Source: Candidatus Chloroploca asiatica
Lineage (GTDB): Bacteria > Chloroflexota > Chloroflexia > Chloroflexales > Chloroflexaceae
Assembly (NCBI RefSeq): GCF_002532075.1
Contig: NZ_LYXE01000090.1
Span: 186,001 to 250,000, forward strand
Length of the DNA: 64,000 nucleotides
Reading direction: 5' to 3'
This document shows positions 27,601 through 34,473 of this stretch, in pieces. The position numbers and the translations under genes were made by a program. The number at the start of each line of letters is the position of its first letter. Position 1 is the first letter of the stretch. The notes beneath the pieces were generated by a model. It was given only the letters and a program-made list of their open reading frames with translations. It did no database searches and was not told the origin of the DNA.

Positions 27601-28244
27601 AACGCCCCCGCAGCGTGTGCAATCGCACCGCCATGCGCTGTGGAAACATTATTGATCAGGGCACTCTGGCGAAGGCTTGCCGTGCCATAGTTGCTGAGGG
27701 CACCCCCGTTCCGTTCGCCTTCGCCTTCCCAACTATACCCGGCCTCGTTATCACGTAACACCACGTTCGCCAAGGTGAGGGTGCCAAAGTTCAAGATCGC
27801 CCCACCCTCACCAAGGCCGGAATGTCCGTTCGTTAGAGTCAGATCACGCAAGGTAAGATCTGCGCCAAGTGCAACTTCAAAGAAGCGGAAATCGGCCTCG
27901 CTATTGAGTCTCCGCTCGAAGGTTGCCCCATTGCCTTCAATGATCAATGGCCCACCAGCAGCAGTGACCACCGGCAAGCCATTCAAACCATCTTCTGTGC
28001 TGATATATTCCACATCAAACTGATAGATGCAAGCATCTGTCAATTGAAGCGTATCCGGCTCTGGCGAATTCGTTGCTGTTGCCACAGCCTCAAGCAAAGC
28101 ATTCGTATCACATGCGACCACAAACGTCTCGGCATAGGCTGACTGTTGCAGATTGCCAAAACTTGCCGCAAGCACGACCACGATGACACTACAAAGCAAA
28201 GCGAACCGCAACACCATAGCCTGTTGCTGTGCAATGAAGGCCAT
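21615..28244 (-). CDS. Giant secreted beta-helix / C25-type (gingipain-like) cysteine peptidase
   Basis: The 2209-residue protein has a signal peptide (residues 1-38). Two right-handed beta-helix regions follow (about 40-380, ending CDLGAIEFDD as in choice-of-anchor Q proteins, and 385-760 with GNVIAGH/NTIGG turns), then a prepeptidase-like region (about 830-1060) interrupted by eight SPFKA units (952-992). The C25-like peptidase domain (about 1070-1500) has His1330 in LYLAGHFSDG and Cys1368 in VVSPGCHSGYN. Ig-like domains occupy 1640-2100 and a short C-terminal domain ends the protein. Gingipain-type enzymes are extracellular and cut after Arg or Lys; the SPFKA lysines could be processing sites (inference). 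The start has a GAGAAGG site. The gene is co-directional with, and 12 bp from, the cyclase gene. Confidence 0.88.
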   Translation of the reverse strand: MAFIAQQQAMVLRFALLCSVIVVVLAASFGNLQQSAYAETFVVACDTNALLEAVATATNSPEPDTLQLTDACIYQFDVEYISTEDGLNGLPVVTAAGGPLIIEGNGATFERRLNSEADFRFFEVALGADLTLRDLTLTNGHSGLGEGGAILNFGTLTLANVVLRDNEAGYSWEGEGERNGGALSNYGTASLRQSALINNVSTAHGGAIAHAAGALVIENSTISRNEAIGYESYGGGIFATSGTITLNNVTIADNIVSGEISEGGGIYGSSALAVFTINNSIITGHTSFFRPNCSIEALSPESGTNLEGPGGSCPGFSEANPGLALDPSGLFYSLDRTSPARNAGDLATCAPTDQRGVVRASDGACDLGAIEFDDLLVVTNINDSGPGSLRQAILDANETPELDTISFALPGTGVQTIALDTDLPPITAPVMLDGLTQPGASCATWPPTLTIELSGAPGASFGLILAENASGSTVRGLVINRFQAHGIFVDGSNNSFQCNMIGTDASGSLDQGNGQIGIFLNGSDNNLIGGVLASQRNLIAGNDFEQIRVAASSNNVIQGNYLGTNATGTASLGINGVAMLVTGSNNLIGGTTGVTPGGVCSGACNVIGGYTAYGIDVAAPSGSGNRIEGNHIGVNVTGNAVVNTFGSGNLGIWLNGGANNNTIGGLANGAGNVIAGHGEQAILIEGATTNANRIFGNRIYNNGSSVVLRNGANNDQRAPTITTAIPDFPVAGQANVQGWLLTGTGNMTYTVQLFGGEFCAAGGNAEARTLLDTFEVVTDEDGTVPMTRTLATGIGSFVTATATDSAGNSSALATCAPVGPDNTVWYQALPLGRANSSASQQLALAEQVRWYYVEVEPLSRLVVNLTNLPAGYDVALFNDLNARAEEILAAATNDLTTTLALAQTQIDYTAIEASNFITNTLAPELYSPEAFTSLAFAPDAFQPNLLAEAVVSPFKASPFKASPFKASPFKASPFKASPFKASPFKASPFKASDLASIVVDSGLLAYTDIEGTLPRTLALNTFNERGRIYIAVYGRNGAYDPVQPFTLTAATSESNCVNVVPPAVDINGLAAQAGAYQTLVLTDLSRLPSSASELTQLQTLLGTFMARPEIGGVLIDVGLDARIAAAHANADANISCPEAKNIVAGEIKALIDRYRALNPNLRYIVLIGGDDVIPFFRYPDQALLGNESEFKPPVDNNSSSEAALRLGYILGQDEYGARFTVSFRTTRLAIPDLPVGRLVETANEAMTMLNRYLATDGVVVPTSSFVSGYDFHFESASAIAESLSLGTDQAAATLLSPSTDSYQLPGTWTADDLRSALSNGDYDLLYLAGHFSDGALKAADYATVLRTADLANLGASRLAGALVVSPGCHSGYNTPDGAAIPGATDQPDWAQFFARRGTTLVAGTGYQYGDTQFIEFAEKLYSNFFDQLRIDRDPTSPLGDEVAVGEALVLAKQRYLLDSAVIRGIDKKTLTISAIFGLPMTRINMPGARLGPEALPPLPDSFTSIGTPDELYRVQVAEVTVRPDLTVETLDVTTLGSGATVQATYVRGATPDDVIARPGEPVLPVVQYRVGQEGQQLRGAILLRSRYSEAYNVLPLTGAPATELRGVHITFPTEAFYPEQWWTINRIGELIGITGGERTRLQLTPAQFLANPDQIEGTLRYYDGASDFRLFYSDQTAVDANGFNPALAGAPAIPVVIFSRDDDRVDFEISANGGGVPMREVWVTFTAARGPLAGQWQSMQLGPGEADPSDWEGSYLLPEGTEGFAFFVQAVNAAGLTAMNTNLGLYFQAGGFVNGAVIEPPPPPVPTTPANAVATSLNLEVPVGATFGQPATFIARLSANGAVNLADQPISLSIGAQTVTVPTNSVGEATFTLVMFSTGQQVVGATFGGSLALQPTRIEASLDVAKQQPVLTARVEPGDPSRITATLTDTNGGIRGARLYLNVGDQVITGLTGPTGVASFAVPPLAPGTYPFAVTYLLVPGPTGLLTENEARYLPATATGSLTIEGGIALDTMILSGPSETISDSVATISFSGSGADALRFECRLSKQDEPASFAPCVSPIRYQGLANGSYLFEVRAITSDGLVDETPAQQTWVVNQILYRARQQGARVWIERNIEAAGLGDYDGAVKDGWALVGRTNGARDNGELCGFYVEDGIPYATIYKQARNKADRCILVTPVSLAPVEKGQTRFVKLLADPVPCLAATGSQMLP
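25270..25389. repeat. Eight tandem 15-bp units encoding SPFKA
   Basis: Eight in-frame 15-bp units use two codon versions (gaggctttgaagggt and gacgccttaaacggc type on the plus strand). Synonymous sites differ between units while the pentapeptide is unchanged, so selection on the peptide is likely rather than a recent slippage event. Confidence 0.9.
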
Positions 28245-28300
28245 TTTACCTTCTCCCAGAGATATGCCCTTTGATCACCCGCCTAGTGGATCGTCTTCTT

Positions 28301-28306
28301 ATTATA
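28301..28306 (-). promoter_or_regulatory. Candidate -10 box for the peptidase-cyclase operon
   Basis: TATAAT on the minus strand lies 57 bp before the ATG of the peptidase gene, in an AT-rich stretch (28295-28370) that stands out from the GC-rich surroundings. No clear -35 at standard spacing. Confidence 0.35.
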
Positions 28307-28451
28307 TTGATATGGCCCAAGCACAACCTGACAAAAGAATTATTTGTGCAAAAAATAACAAGATTGTCATCCAAAGAAGCCCGCGTGGGGAGGTTCGGAG
28401 GAGCGGGTTTCACTGGCATACTCCTCTGCGCTCCCCTACACCGGCTTGCTC

Positions 28452-29252
28452 CTAGCTCTCAGGCGTTGATTTATCCCCGGCCTTATTCTCGGCTACGTTG
28501 GCACGCATCGCTCTGGCCTGTTGCTGCAGGCGCCGGAAATAGTCATTCTCGGTAATCTCGGCGACCTGGTTTTGCTGGCGTGTACGATCAATTTCGATCC
28601 GCAATTCCTGAACCTCACGACGCAGGTTCTGCTCACGGGCAATGACTTCGTCGGCCATCTTCTGAAACGTACGTGCCAATTGCCCCAGAGCATCCTCGCG
28701 ACGCACAACGTCGGCCAGACTCGCGGGGGTATAACGGCCATCATTGATCGCCTGCGCGGCTTCGGTAATAATGCGTACCTGACTGATATACGCATAGTCT
28801 TCGATCACATCGCGCACCCGACTGCGCAAATGCCGGGTCAACACATGGATAATCCCACGCGCCACGCCGCTATGATTCTCGATTAAATCATAGAGCACCT
28901 CTTGCCGCAGACAGAGCAACTCGGTGGCTTGCGTCGCCGTCACCGAAGCACTGCGCGGCTCGGCATCAAGCACCGCCATTTCGCCGACAACCTCACCCGG
29001 CCCCAGTTCATTGAAGGTCAGAGCATCATCATGAATCCGCACCCCTCCCGAAATAATGACATAGAGGCTATCACCGACATCACCCTTCTGGAAGAGCAAT
29101 TGACCTTCGCCAAGGCGCACCGACTCTAGCGCCGCTGCTATTGTTGGAAGCGCATCCGCATAGGCACCATCAAAAAAACGCACTGCCTCTAACAACCTGA
29201 TCCGTTGGCTAAGAGCGTCCAAGGTTGATTTATCTCCGGGTGTGTTGTTCAT
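28452..29252 (-). CDS. Cyclic nucleotide-binding protein with C-terminal coiled coil
   Basis: This is a 266-residue protein. Residues 20-140 form a cNMP-binding (CRP-like) barrel with LFQKGDVGDSLYVI, GPGEVVGEMAVLD and the phosphate-cassette segment AEPRSASVTA. There is no helix-turn-helix DNA-binding domain; instead a HAMP-like helix region and a long charged coiled coil (about 190-260) follow. It probably senses cAMP or cGMP and passes the signal to a partner protein. It is encoded 207 bp upstream of the secreted peptidase, in the same direction as the cyclase operon, which makes it a natural reader of the cyclase product (inference). Its start at 29252 has a conserved barrel beginning soon after. 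Confidence 0.85.
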   Translation of the reverse strand: MNNTPGDKSTLDALSQRIRLLEAVRFFDGAYADALPTIAAALESVRLGEGQLLFQKGDVGDSLYVIISGGVRIHDDALTFNELGPGEVVGEMAVLDAEPRSASVTATQATELLCLRQEVLYDLIENHSGVARGIIHVLTRHLRSRVRDVIEDYAYISQVRIITEAAQAINDGRYTPASLADVVRREDALGQLARTFQKMADEVIAREQNLRREVQELRIEIDRTRQQNQVAEITENDYFRRLQQQARAMRANVAENKAGDKSTPES

Positions 29253-29354
29253 AAACTGACCAGCATTGACATCTATCGAGCGGCACTATAGCATAGCACG
29301 ATAAAGAACCCGTTGGCAAGCATATGCCGCAACGTTGACCCAGGAGTTTCAGCC

Positions 29355-30194
29355 ATGAACCAACCCGTCGTTCGTCTCTATCTGTTCGATACCGGCTCGT
29401 GCCATGCCTCACTGCATCAGGCCTTACGTGGTGCCCCTCCCGAACCCATCGCATTTCACGCCCTTGCGGCCCTGATCGAGCACCCCCGGTATGGTTGGAT
29501 CCTCTGGGATACCGGCTATGCGCCGCGCCTCTTTGAGGCGTTGCGTCCCTGGCCTTTTCTGCTCTACCCACGCCTCATGCCGTTGGCAATTGAACCGCAC
29601 CTGGCCCTTGCGACCCAACTCCAACGACGCGGGATTGATCCCGCCGAAATTGGCTATGTGGTGGTGTCCCACTTTCACTTTGATCATATCAGCGGCCTGC
29701 GTGATTTCCCCCAGGCAACTATTGTCGCTGACGCTGATGCGCTCGATAGTGTAATTGGGCTAGCTGGATTCGCAGCACTACGGCGAGCATTTACCCCGGC
29801 CCTACTGCCCGATGATTTTGGGCAACGCGTGCAACCTGTGTACCACTTCAACGATGCTCCACTGCCCCCCTTTGGAGCGACCCACGACCTCTTTGGTGAC
29901 CAGACGCTGCGTCTGGTGCGGCTCCCAGGCCACGCCTGCGGGCAGATGGGCCTCTTGCTGCAAACCGACACTGGCCCCGTTTTCCTCATTGCTGACGGTG
30001 CATGGCTGACCCGTTCGATTGAGGAACAACGCGGCCCCGGTCTCTTTGGCTATCTCATTGCCGACAATGCCCATCTGGTCGATCAAACCCTGGCAAACTT
30101 GCACACCTTTGCCCGCGCTAACCCCTCTGTAACCCTGATCCCCACCCATTGCCCTACCAGCTATGCCCGCATTCAATCTGCTGCTTCGAACTGA
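29355..30194 (+). CDS. Metallo-beta-lactamase fold hydrolase, lactonase-like
   Basis: This is a 279-residue MBL-fold protein with the zinc motif SHFHFDH (His106, His108, Asp110, His111), a later ligand His in LPGHACGQMG, and Asp in LIADGAWL. The N-terminal strand RLYLFDTGSCHA and WILWDTGY are like those of N-acyl homoserine lactonases and related MBL hydrolases, but substrate cannot be fixed from sequence. No signal peptide is evident. The start at 29355 follows CAGGAG; an upstream ATG at 29313 lacks a site. It is divergent from the cNMP-binding gene and is followed directly by the 74-bp tandem array. Confidence 0.85.
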   Translation: MNQPVVRLYLFDTGSCHASLHQALRGAPPEPIAFHALAALIEHPRYGWILWDTGYAPRLFEALRPWPFLLYPRLMPLAIEPHLALATQLQRRGIDPAEIGYVVVSHFHFDHISGLRDFPQATIVADADALDSVIGLAGFAALRRAFTPALLPDDFGQRVQPVYHFNDAPLPPFGATHDLFGDQTLRLVRLPGHACGQMGLLLQTDTGPVFLIADGAWLTRSIEEQRGPGLFGYLIADNAHLVDQTLANLHTFARANPSVTLIPTHCPTSYARIQSAASN

Positions 30195-30198
30195 GGCC

Positions 30199-30528
30199 TA
30201 CGACCAAGCCCCCACGCTTCTGGTGGGTTTGGCCAGGACAAATACATGCAACCGAAGGTGACCGCAATCGTCTATGCCCAAGCCCCCACGCTTCTGGTGG
30301 GTTTGGCCAGGACAAATACATGCAACCGAAGGTGACCGCAATCGTCTACGACCAAGCCCCCACGCTTCTGGTGGGTTTGGCCAGGACAAATACATGCAAC
30401 CGAAGGTGACCGCAATCGTCTATGCCCAAGCCCCCACGCTTCTGGTGGGTTTGGCCAGGACAAATACATGCAACCGAAGGTGACCGCAATCGTCTACGAC
30501 CAAGCCCCCACGCTTCTGGTGGGTTTGG
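30199..30528. repeat. Five-copy 74-bp tandem array
   Basis: Units begin with aagcccccacgcttctggtg at 30206, 30280, 30354, 30428 and 30502, exactly 74 bp apart. They are identical except for an alternating tacgacc/tatgccc just before each unit, so the true period is a 148-bp pair. The fifth copy breaks off into a perfect hairpin. The period is not a multiple of three and open frames cross it on both strands, so I read it as non-coding. It is not a CRISPR array because the intervals are identical. Confidence 0.92.
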
Positions 30529-30556
30529 TCGGCAAAGCCGACCAAACCCACCAGAA
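30514..30556. terminator. Perfect 20-bp hairpin closing the tandem array
   Basis: Arms ttctggtgggtttggtcggc and the exact complement (30537-30556) have a 3-nt loop aaa. The left arm uses the repeat unit itself, so the hairpin grew out of the array or seeded it. It separates the metallo-hydrolase gene from the ANTAR regulator promoter. Confidence 0.7.
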
Positions 30557-30562
30557 ACAAAG

Positions 30563-30592
30563 TTGACCCACGCCCCTGCACCATGCTATACT
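30563..30592 (+). promoter_or_regulatory. Promoter for ANTAR regulator
   Basis: TTGACC (30563-30568), an 18-bp spacer and TATACT (30587-30592) each differ by one base from consensus; transcription would begin near 30599, about 50 nt before the ATG. Confidence 0.6.
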
Positions 30593-30650
30593 AGCCCTTG
30601 TCTTGATGATTGCTTTTGTATCCTTGTTCTAGCAATAAAGAAGGTGCCGT

Positions 30651-31226
30651 ATGGCCCAGACACGTCTGGTCATTGCCGATGATGAGTCAATCATTCGCAT
30701 GAACCTGAAAGAGACTCTCGTGGGTCTTGGCTATCTTGTCGTCGGAGAGGCTGGTGATGGTGGCAGTGTCGTCCATCTGGCACGTGAGTTGCAGCCTGAC
30801 CTGGTGCTCATGGATATTAAGATGCCCAAGCTGGATGGGATCCAGGCTGCCAAGATTTTGACCGAAGAGAAAATCGCGCCCGTCCTGCTCTTGACGGCCT
30901 ACTCTGATCGCGATCTGGTCGAACGCGCCAAAGAGGCTGGCGTGGTCAATTATGTGGTCAAGCCCTTCCGTGAGGCTGAGTTACTACCGGCGATCGAGAT
31001 CGCCATGGCGCGCTATCAAGAGTTTCTTGAGATGGATCGCGAGATTTCCGATCTTAAGGAGACCCTTGATACACGGAAATTGGTCGAACGAGCCAAGGGG
31101 ATTCTGATGGATTCCCAGGGTCTCAAAGAGGCGGAAGCCTTTCGCAAGATCCAGCAACTCTCGATGAATACGCGCAAGTCGATGAAAGAGATCGCGCAGG
31201 CCATTATTCTGGCCAACGAGATCTAG
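30651..31226 (+). CDS. Response regulator with ANTAR RNA-binding domain (copy 1)
   Basis: This is a 191-residue protein. The receiver domain (1-120) has Asp-Asp at 10-11, phospho-acceptor Asp55 in LMDIKMP, Thr82 and Lys104 (VVKPF). A short coiled-coil linker leads to an ANTAR domain (about 133-188, RKLVERAKGILMD...EAEAFRKIQQLSMNTRKSM...IAQAII). ANTAR proteins bind paired hexaloop hairpins in nascent RNA and prevent transcription termination when phosphorylated. No histidine kinase is adjacent. The ATG follows an AAGG site and a good promoter. A close paralogue lies at 49036-49614. The next gene starts 7 bp downstream. Confidence 0.92.
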   Translation: MAQTRLVIADDESIIRMNLKETLVGLGYLVVGEAGDGGSVVHLARELQPDLVLMDIKMPKLDGIQAAKILTEEKIAPVLLLTAYSDRDLVERAKEAGVVNYVVKPFREAELLPAIEIAMARYQEFLEMDREISDLKETLDTRKLVERAKGILMDSQGLKEAEAFRKIQQLSMNTRKSMKEIAQAIILANEI

Positions 31227-31233
31227 GTCTTCT

Positions 31234-31833
31234 GTGTCCGAAGAGCCTCAGCCCTCTGCGGAGTCATTAGCACCGCCAGAATCTGCTGTGCGGTCGTGGA
31301 TCAGGGCTGCATTGCCGTTTGTTGTAACGGCAATCGCAGCCGTTTTTGTCAGCCTTGCGTTCCAGGTATGGCTCTTTGCACCAACGTCAGTGACTCCCCC
31401 CTCGGTTGCACAACCTGCCACCGAGGTACAGCCTCCGCCAGCAACCACACCGTTGCCAACACCTGTGCCTCTAGCAACACCTGCGCCGACGATGGTTGAT
31501 GAGAGTGCCCTTCGCCTCGATATTCTTGATCTCCAGGCTGAACAACGACGCCTCTGGAGCGTGATCTATCTCCTGCGCGCCGTCGCGCAGATCGATGATG
31601 TGCTTGCCGCCTTGCAGGCGAATGATCTGGATGAAGCCGACCGCACCCTGATGCTGGTCTATCGTTCACTTGATCGGGCTTATGCCGTTAGCGCCGAGCA
31701 GGACAAAGGCCCGATCGATTCGTTCCGCCTCCAGATCAGCCAACTCCGCGACGAACTCCGCCTCCGCCCCGAAGGCAGTGACCGGCGCCTCCGCCAGATC
31801 CGACGCCTCATCCTCAGCCTCGTCGAAGCCTGA
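31234..31833 (+). CDS. Membrane-anchored coiled-coil protein of unknown function
   Basis: This 199-residue protein starts with GTG and follows the ANTAR gene by 7 bp, so it is probably co-transcribed and coupled. It has a short cytoplasmic Pro/Ser-rich head, one membrane helix (about 28-50, PFVVTAIAAVFVSLAFQVWL), a Pro/Thr-rich linker (about 55-90), and a helical, probably coiled-coil, region to the end (LRLDILDLQAEQRRLWSVIY...). I recognise no named domain. The pairing with ANTAR suggests that it may sense or anchor something for the regulator, but nothing in the sequence proves this. Confidence 0.7.
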   Translation: MSEEPQPSAESLAPPESAVRSWIRAALPFVVTAIAAVFVSLAFQVWLFAPTSVTPPSVAQPATEVQPPPATTPLPTPVPLATPAPTMVDESALRLDILDLQAEQRRLWSVIYLLRAVAQIDDVLAALQANDLDEADRTLMLVYRSLDRAYAVSAEQDKGPIDSFRLQISQLRDELRLRPEGSDRRLRQIRRLILSLVEA

Positions 31834-31838
31834 CATCC

Positions 31839-32567
31839 TTAGCCCGTCGCTTTTTCGGGTGCCCCATCAAAATCAACAAAACGATACCCAACGCCGCGCT
31901 CGGTGAGGATATAGCGTGGATTGGCCGGATCTTTTTCCAGTTTCTGCCGCAAATAGGTAATGTAGAGGCGCAGATAGTGGTTTTCGTCGCGGTATTCTGG
32001 CCCCCAAACCTTCGACAGCAACATTTCGTGCGTCTGAACATAACCAGCGTGTTGCACCAGATGGTAGAGCAGGCGATATTCAGTTGGGCGCAAATTGACC
32101 CGTTCACCTTCGACAAGCACCTCACGACGGGCAAAGTCAATGCTCAGGCGTTCATCAACCTGTACCAGCGTCTGTGGCACCGGAGGCGTAGCATAGTGAC
32201 GGCGCAGCACGGCCCGAATCCGGCTCACGAGTTCACGATGGCTAAAAGGTTTGCCCACATAATCATCAGCCCCCAGCTCTAACCCGCGAATGCGATCTTC
32301 TTCGTCGTCCTTAGCCGTTAGGACAATGACCGGTACCTGCGTGAATTGACGAATACGGCGCAGGGCCTCGAAGCCATCGAGTACCGGCATCATAATATCG
32401 AGCAGGATAATATCTGGCATTGTCTCACGAACCTGATCAACGGCCTCGCGGCCATTCGAGGCCGTTGCGACACGCATCCCCTCGAGTTCAAGATTCATCC
32501 GCATAAAACTGACCATTCGCGGCTCATCATCAACAACCAGCACCAGTTTGTCTTTGAGCTCTGACAT
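31839..32567 (-). CDS. OmpR/PhoB-family response regulator
   Basis: This 242-residue regulator has a receiver domain with the acidic pair DDE at 13-15, phospho-acceptor Asp57 (LLDIMMP), Thr and Lys in [12 protein letters not shown] and GKPF. A winged-helix DNA-binding domain (about 145-232) follows, with the typical [17 protein letters not shown] and [20 protein letters not shown] helices. It would bind direct repeats near its targets once phosphorylated. No sensor kinase is next to it, so it is an orphan in this window. The start at 32567 has an AGGAT site; the open frame runs further upstream but without a conserved sequence. It is divergent from a small membrane gene and convergent with the ANTAR pair. 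Confidence 0.93.
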   Translation of the reverse strand: MSELKDKLVLVVDDEPRMVSFMRMNLELEGMRVATASNGREAVDQVRETMPDIILLDIMMPVLDGFEALRRIRQFTQVPVIVLTAKDDEEDRIRGLELGADDYVGKPFSHRELVSRIRAVLRRHYATPPVPQTLVQVDERLSIDFARREVLVEGERVNLRPTEYRLLYHLVQHAGYVQTHEMLLSKVWGPEYRDENHYLRLYITYLRQKLEKDPANPRYILTERGVGYRFVDFDGAPEKATG

Positions 32568-32594
32568 ACAGCGATCCTGTCCTTCTAGCCGACG

Positions 32595-32623
32595 TTCACA
32601 CCAGGTACAAGCTATGCTATCAT
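32595..32623 (+). promoter_or_regulatory. Promoter giving a leaderless mRNA for the small membrane gene
   Basis: TTCACA (32595-32600), a 17-bp spacer and TATCAT (32618-32623) each have one mismatch to consensus. The expected start point is at about 32630, the A of the ATG, so no room is left for a ribosome site. Confidence 0.55.
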
Positions 32624-32629
32624 AGAGCA

Positions 32630-32911
32630 ATGCAAGTTCTGATCACTAACCTTCTTCTCCTCACAATCGCGGGCGGTATTGGGTATCTGGTTGCTCAGGG
32701 GCGACCAGAGTGGTTCGGGCCAGAGTCTCGTCAGCGCCTCTTCTTTATGGGCTGGATTATTGCCCTGTTGCTTGCCGGTGCCCTCCGCGCAGCAGCGATC
32801 GTCTATGGACCAGCGTCAATGTTTGCCCTGTTAAGCATCGGCGGTGGGTTTGCCCTCGGTGTCTGGCTCGGCCTCCGCGGATTGAGTTCCGAGCGCCCCC
32901 GTCGGCGCTGA
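32630..32911 (+). CDS. Small membrane protein of unknown function
   Basis: This 93-residue protein has three hydrophobic segments: residues 3-22 ([20 protein letters not shown]), about 40-58 ([20 protein letters not shown]) and 62-82 ([20 protein letters not shown]). It ends with a basic tail (SSERPRRR). No family is recognised. It is divergent from the OmpR-type regulator and is preceded by a promoter that would produce a leaderless mRNA, consistent with the lack of a ribosome site. The adjacent regulator might control it, but this is inference. Confidence 0.6.
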   Translation: MQVLITNLLLLTIAGGIGYLVAQGRPEWFGPESRQRLFFMGWIIALLLAGALRAAAIVYGPASMFALLSIGGGFALGVWLGLRGLSSERPRRR

Positions 32912-32917
32912 GTTCGC

Positions 32918-33478
32918 TTACGTGCGCCATAGCAAGGCGCGTCGAATGATGGGAAGCCGGAGGGCAAGCAAGGCGAGCAGGATGATCCCGAAGATCACAG
33001 GCTCACGGATGACCTTCGCTAGCCACAGATAGTGCAAGACGGCAAGGATGGCCGCCAGGTAGACGAGGCGGTGTAAACGCCGCCACCAGCGCCCGAGTCT
33101 CCGCATCGCTGCCCCGTTGGACGTCAGGGCAAGCGGAACAAGGAGCAAAAAGGCGGCCATCCCTGCCAGAATGTACCGTTTTTCACGTATCGCCTGGCTG
33201 ATCAAGTCAAGATCAAGGCTGTAATCCACGACCACAAACAGGAAGAGGTGCAGCACGATATAGCCAAAGCTGTAGAGGCCGAGGGGCTTGCGTGCTGCCA
33301 TGATCCATTTCCACCCAAAGAGCAGATTGAGCGGTGTACAGGCTAACGAGGCAATAAGCAGCACGAGAGCCGGCTTGCCTGTGCGCAGGATGAGCTCTTG
33401 GATCGGGTTGACACTCAAGCGCCCCGTGATGGCATCAAAAAAGATGAGCCCAAGCGGCAAGAGTGCCGCGATCGTCAC
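32918..33478 (-). CDS. msrQ: MsrQ-like haem-binding membrane subunit
   Basis: This is a 186-residue membrane protein with about six helices and the ferric-reductase-like fold of YedZ/MsrQ. His residues lie in GYIVLHLFLFVVVDY, LGRWWRRLHRLVYL and AVLHYLWL. It delivers electrons from the quinone pool or a flavin reductase to MsrP, which repairs oxidised methionine outside the cytoplasm. The msrP gene lies directly upstream. The GTG start at 33478 gives a short N terminus; an in-frame run from ATT codons at 33526-33529, touching the msrP stop, would add a basic head ([12 protein letters not shown]) typical of this first helix, so the true start may be a rare ATT. Confidence 0.85.
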   Translation of the reverse strand: MTIAALLPLGLIFFDAITGRLSVNPIQELILRTGKPALVLLIASLACTPLNLLFGWKWIMAARKPLGLYSFGYIVLHLFLFVVVDYSLDLDLISQAIREKRYILAGMAAFLLLVPLALTSNGAAMRRLGRWWRRLHRLVYLAAILAVLHYLWLAKVIREPVIFGIILLALLALRLPIIRRALLWRT

Positions 33479-33521
33479 GATGAGATCAAGGATCTGGCGT
33501 TTGATGAATATACGTTTTCGC

Positions 33522-34451
33522 TTAATAATTCACCCGCAAATCAAGATCTTGGTACAACGCTACAACCTGATCTTCATAGCCATTGAACATCAAAGTCGGT
33601 CGACGGCCCTGCTCACCAATGCGACGTTCACTGGCCTGTGACCAGCGCGGGTGAGTCACGTCGGGATTGACATTGGCGTAGAAACCGTACTCATTGGGGG
33701 CCAGCGCCATCCAGAGCGAGGTTGGCATCGTGTCGACCAGTTCGATCTTGACGATCGCCTTGATGCTCTTGAAGCCGTATTTCCAGGGTACGACAAGCCG
33801 CACGGGAGCACCATTCTGAACGGTCAGGGGCTGACCATACAACCCGGTGGCAAGGAGGGTCAAATCGTGCATCGCTTCATCAAGGCGCAGCCCCTCCACA
33901 TACGGCCACGGATAAAAGCGATCCTTCTGCCCTGGCATCTCTTCCGGACGATAGACCGTCTCGAAGCGCACATACTTCGCCTCAGGGCGCGGTTCAACGA
34001 GCGTGAGGAGGCGATGCAGGGGGAACCCAAGCCACGGGATGACCATTGACCAGGCCTCCACACAACGCAATCGATAGATACGTTCTTCTTGCTCAAACGC
34101 AAGCAGATCCTCCAACCCAAAGACGCGCGGCTTGTTGACCAACCCACCAACTTCGAGTTCCCATGGTGATGTCTGGAAATTGGCAGCTAAGCGGGCGACC
34201 CCCTGTTTGTTCGTCGTAAACTCGTAATAGTTATTGTAGGTCGTAATCGCTTCAAAACTATTCACAGGCGCACCCAGTTCATCCGTCAGTCCAGCAGCCT
34301 CTTGCTCAAGAACTTCAGGCGGAACATATGTACCACCACCACACGCCGCCAGCAAGGCTGCCGCACTCAACGCGCCAGCAGCCCCGAGCAACGCCCGACG
34401 CGACAGATACAAACCCTCGGGCGTGAGCTCCGAGGACGGAATTTTCTGCAC
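33522..34451 (-). CDS. msrP: MsrP (YedY), periplasmic methionine sulfoxide reductase catalytic subunit
   Basis: This is a 309-residue molybdopterin enzyme. The N terminus has a twin-arginine motif (SRRALLGAA, Arg18-Arg19) and a lipobox-like LLAAC (Cys37), so it may be exported folded and lipid-anchored. Residues [15 protein letters not shown] contain Cys130, the Mo ligand of the sulfite-oxidase fold; KYGFKS and [18 protein letters not shown] are also characteristic of YedY. The enzyme reduces protein methionine sulfoxide, receiving electrons from MsrQ encoded just downstream. Length and start agree with the family. No maturation or cofactor gene is in the window. Confidence 0.93.
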   Translation of the reverse strand: MQKIPSSELTPEGLYLSRRALLGAAGALSAAALLAACGGGTYVPPEVLEQEAAGLTDELGAPVNSFEAITTYNNYYEFTTNKQGVARLAANFQTSPWELEVGGLVNKPRVFGLEDLLAFEQEERIYRLRCVEAWSMVIPWLGFPLHRLLTLVEPRPEAKYVRFETVYRPEEMPGQKDRFYPWPYVEGLRLDEAMHDLTLLATGLYGQPLTVQNGAPVRLVVPWKYGFKSIKAIVKIELVDTMPTSLWMALAPNEYGFYANVNPDVTHPRWSQASERRIGEQGRRPTLMFNGYEDQVVALYQDLDLRVNY

Positions 34452-34473
34452 ACCCCCTCCATCTCCAGATAGC

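Noticed and set aside
30199-30528. CRISPR array
   Set aside because: Units and intervals are identical, with no variable spacers, and no cas gene is nearby.
30149-30682. Open frames on both strands through the 74-bp array
   Set aside because: They exist because the repeat has few stops; the 74-bp period shifts frame each unit, and no start site or domain supports coding.
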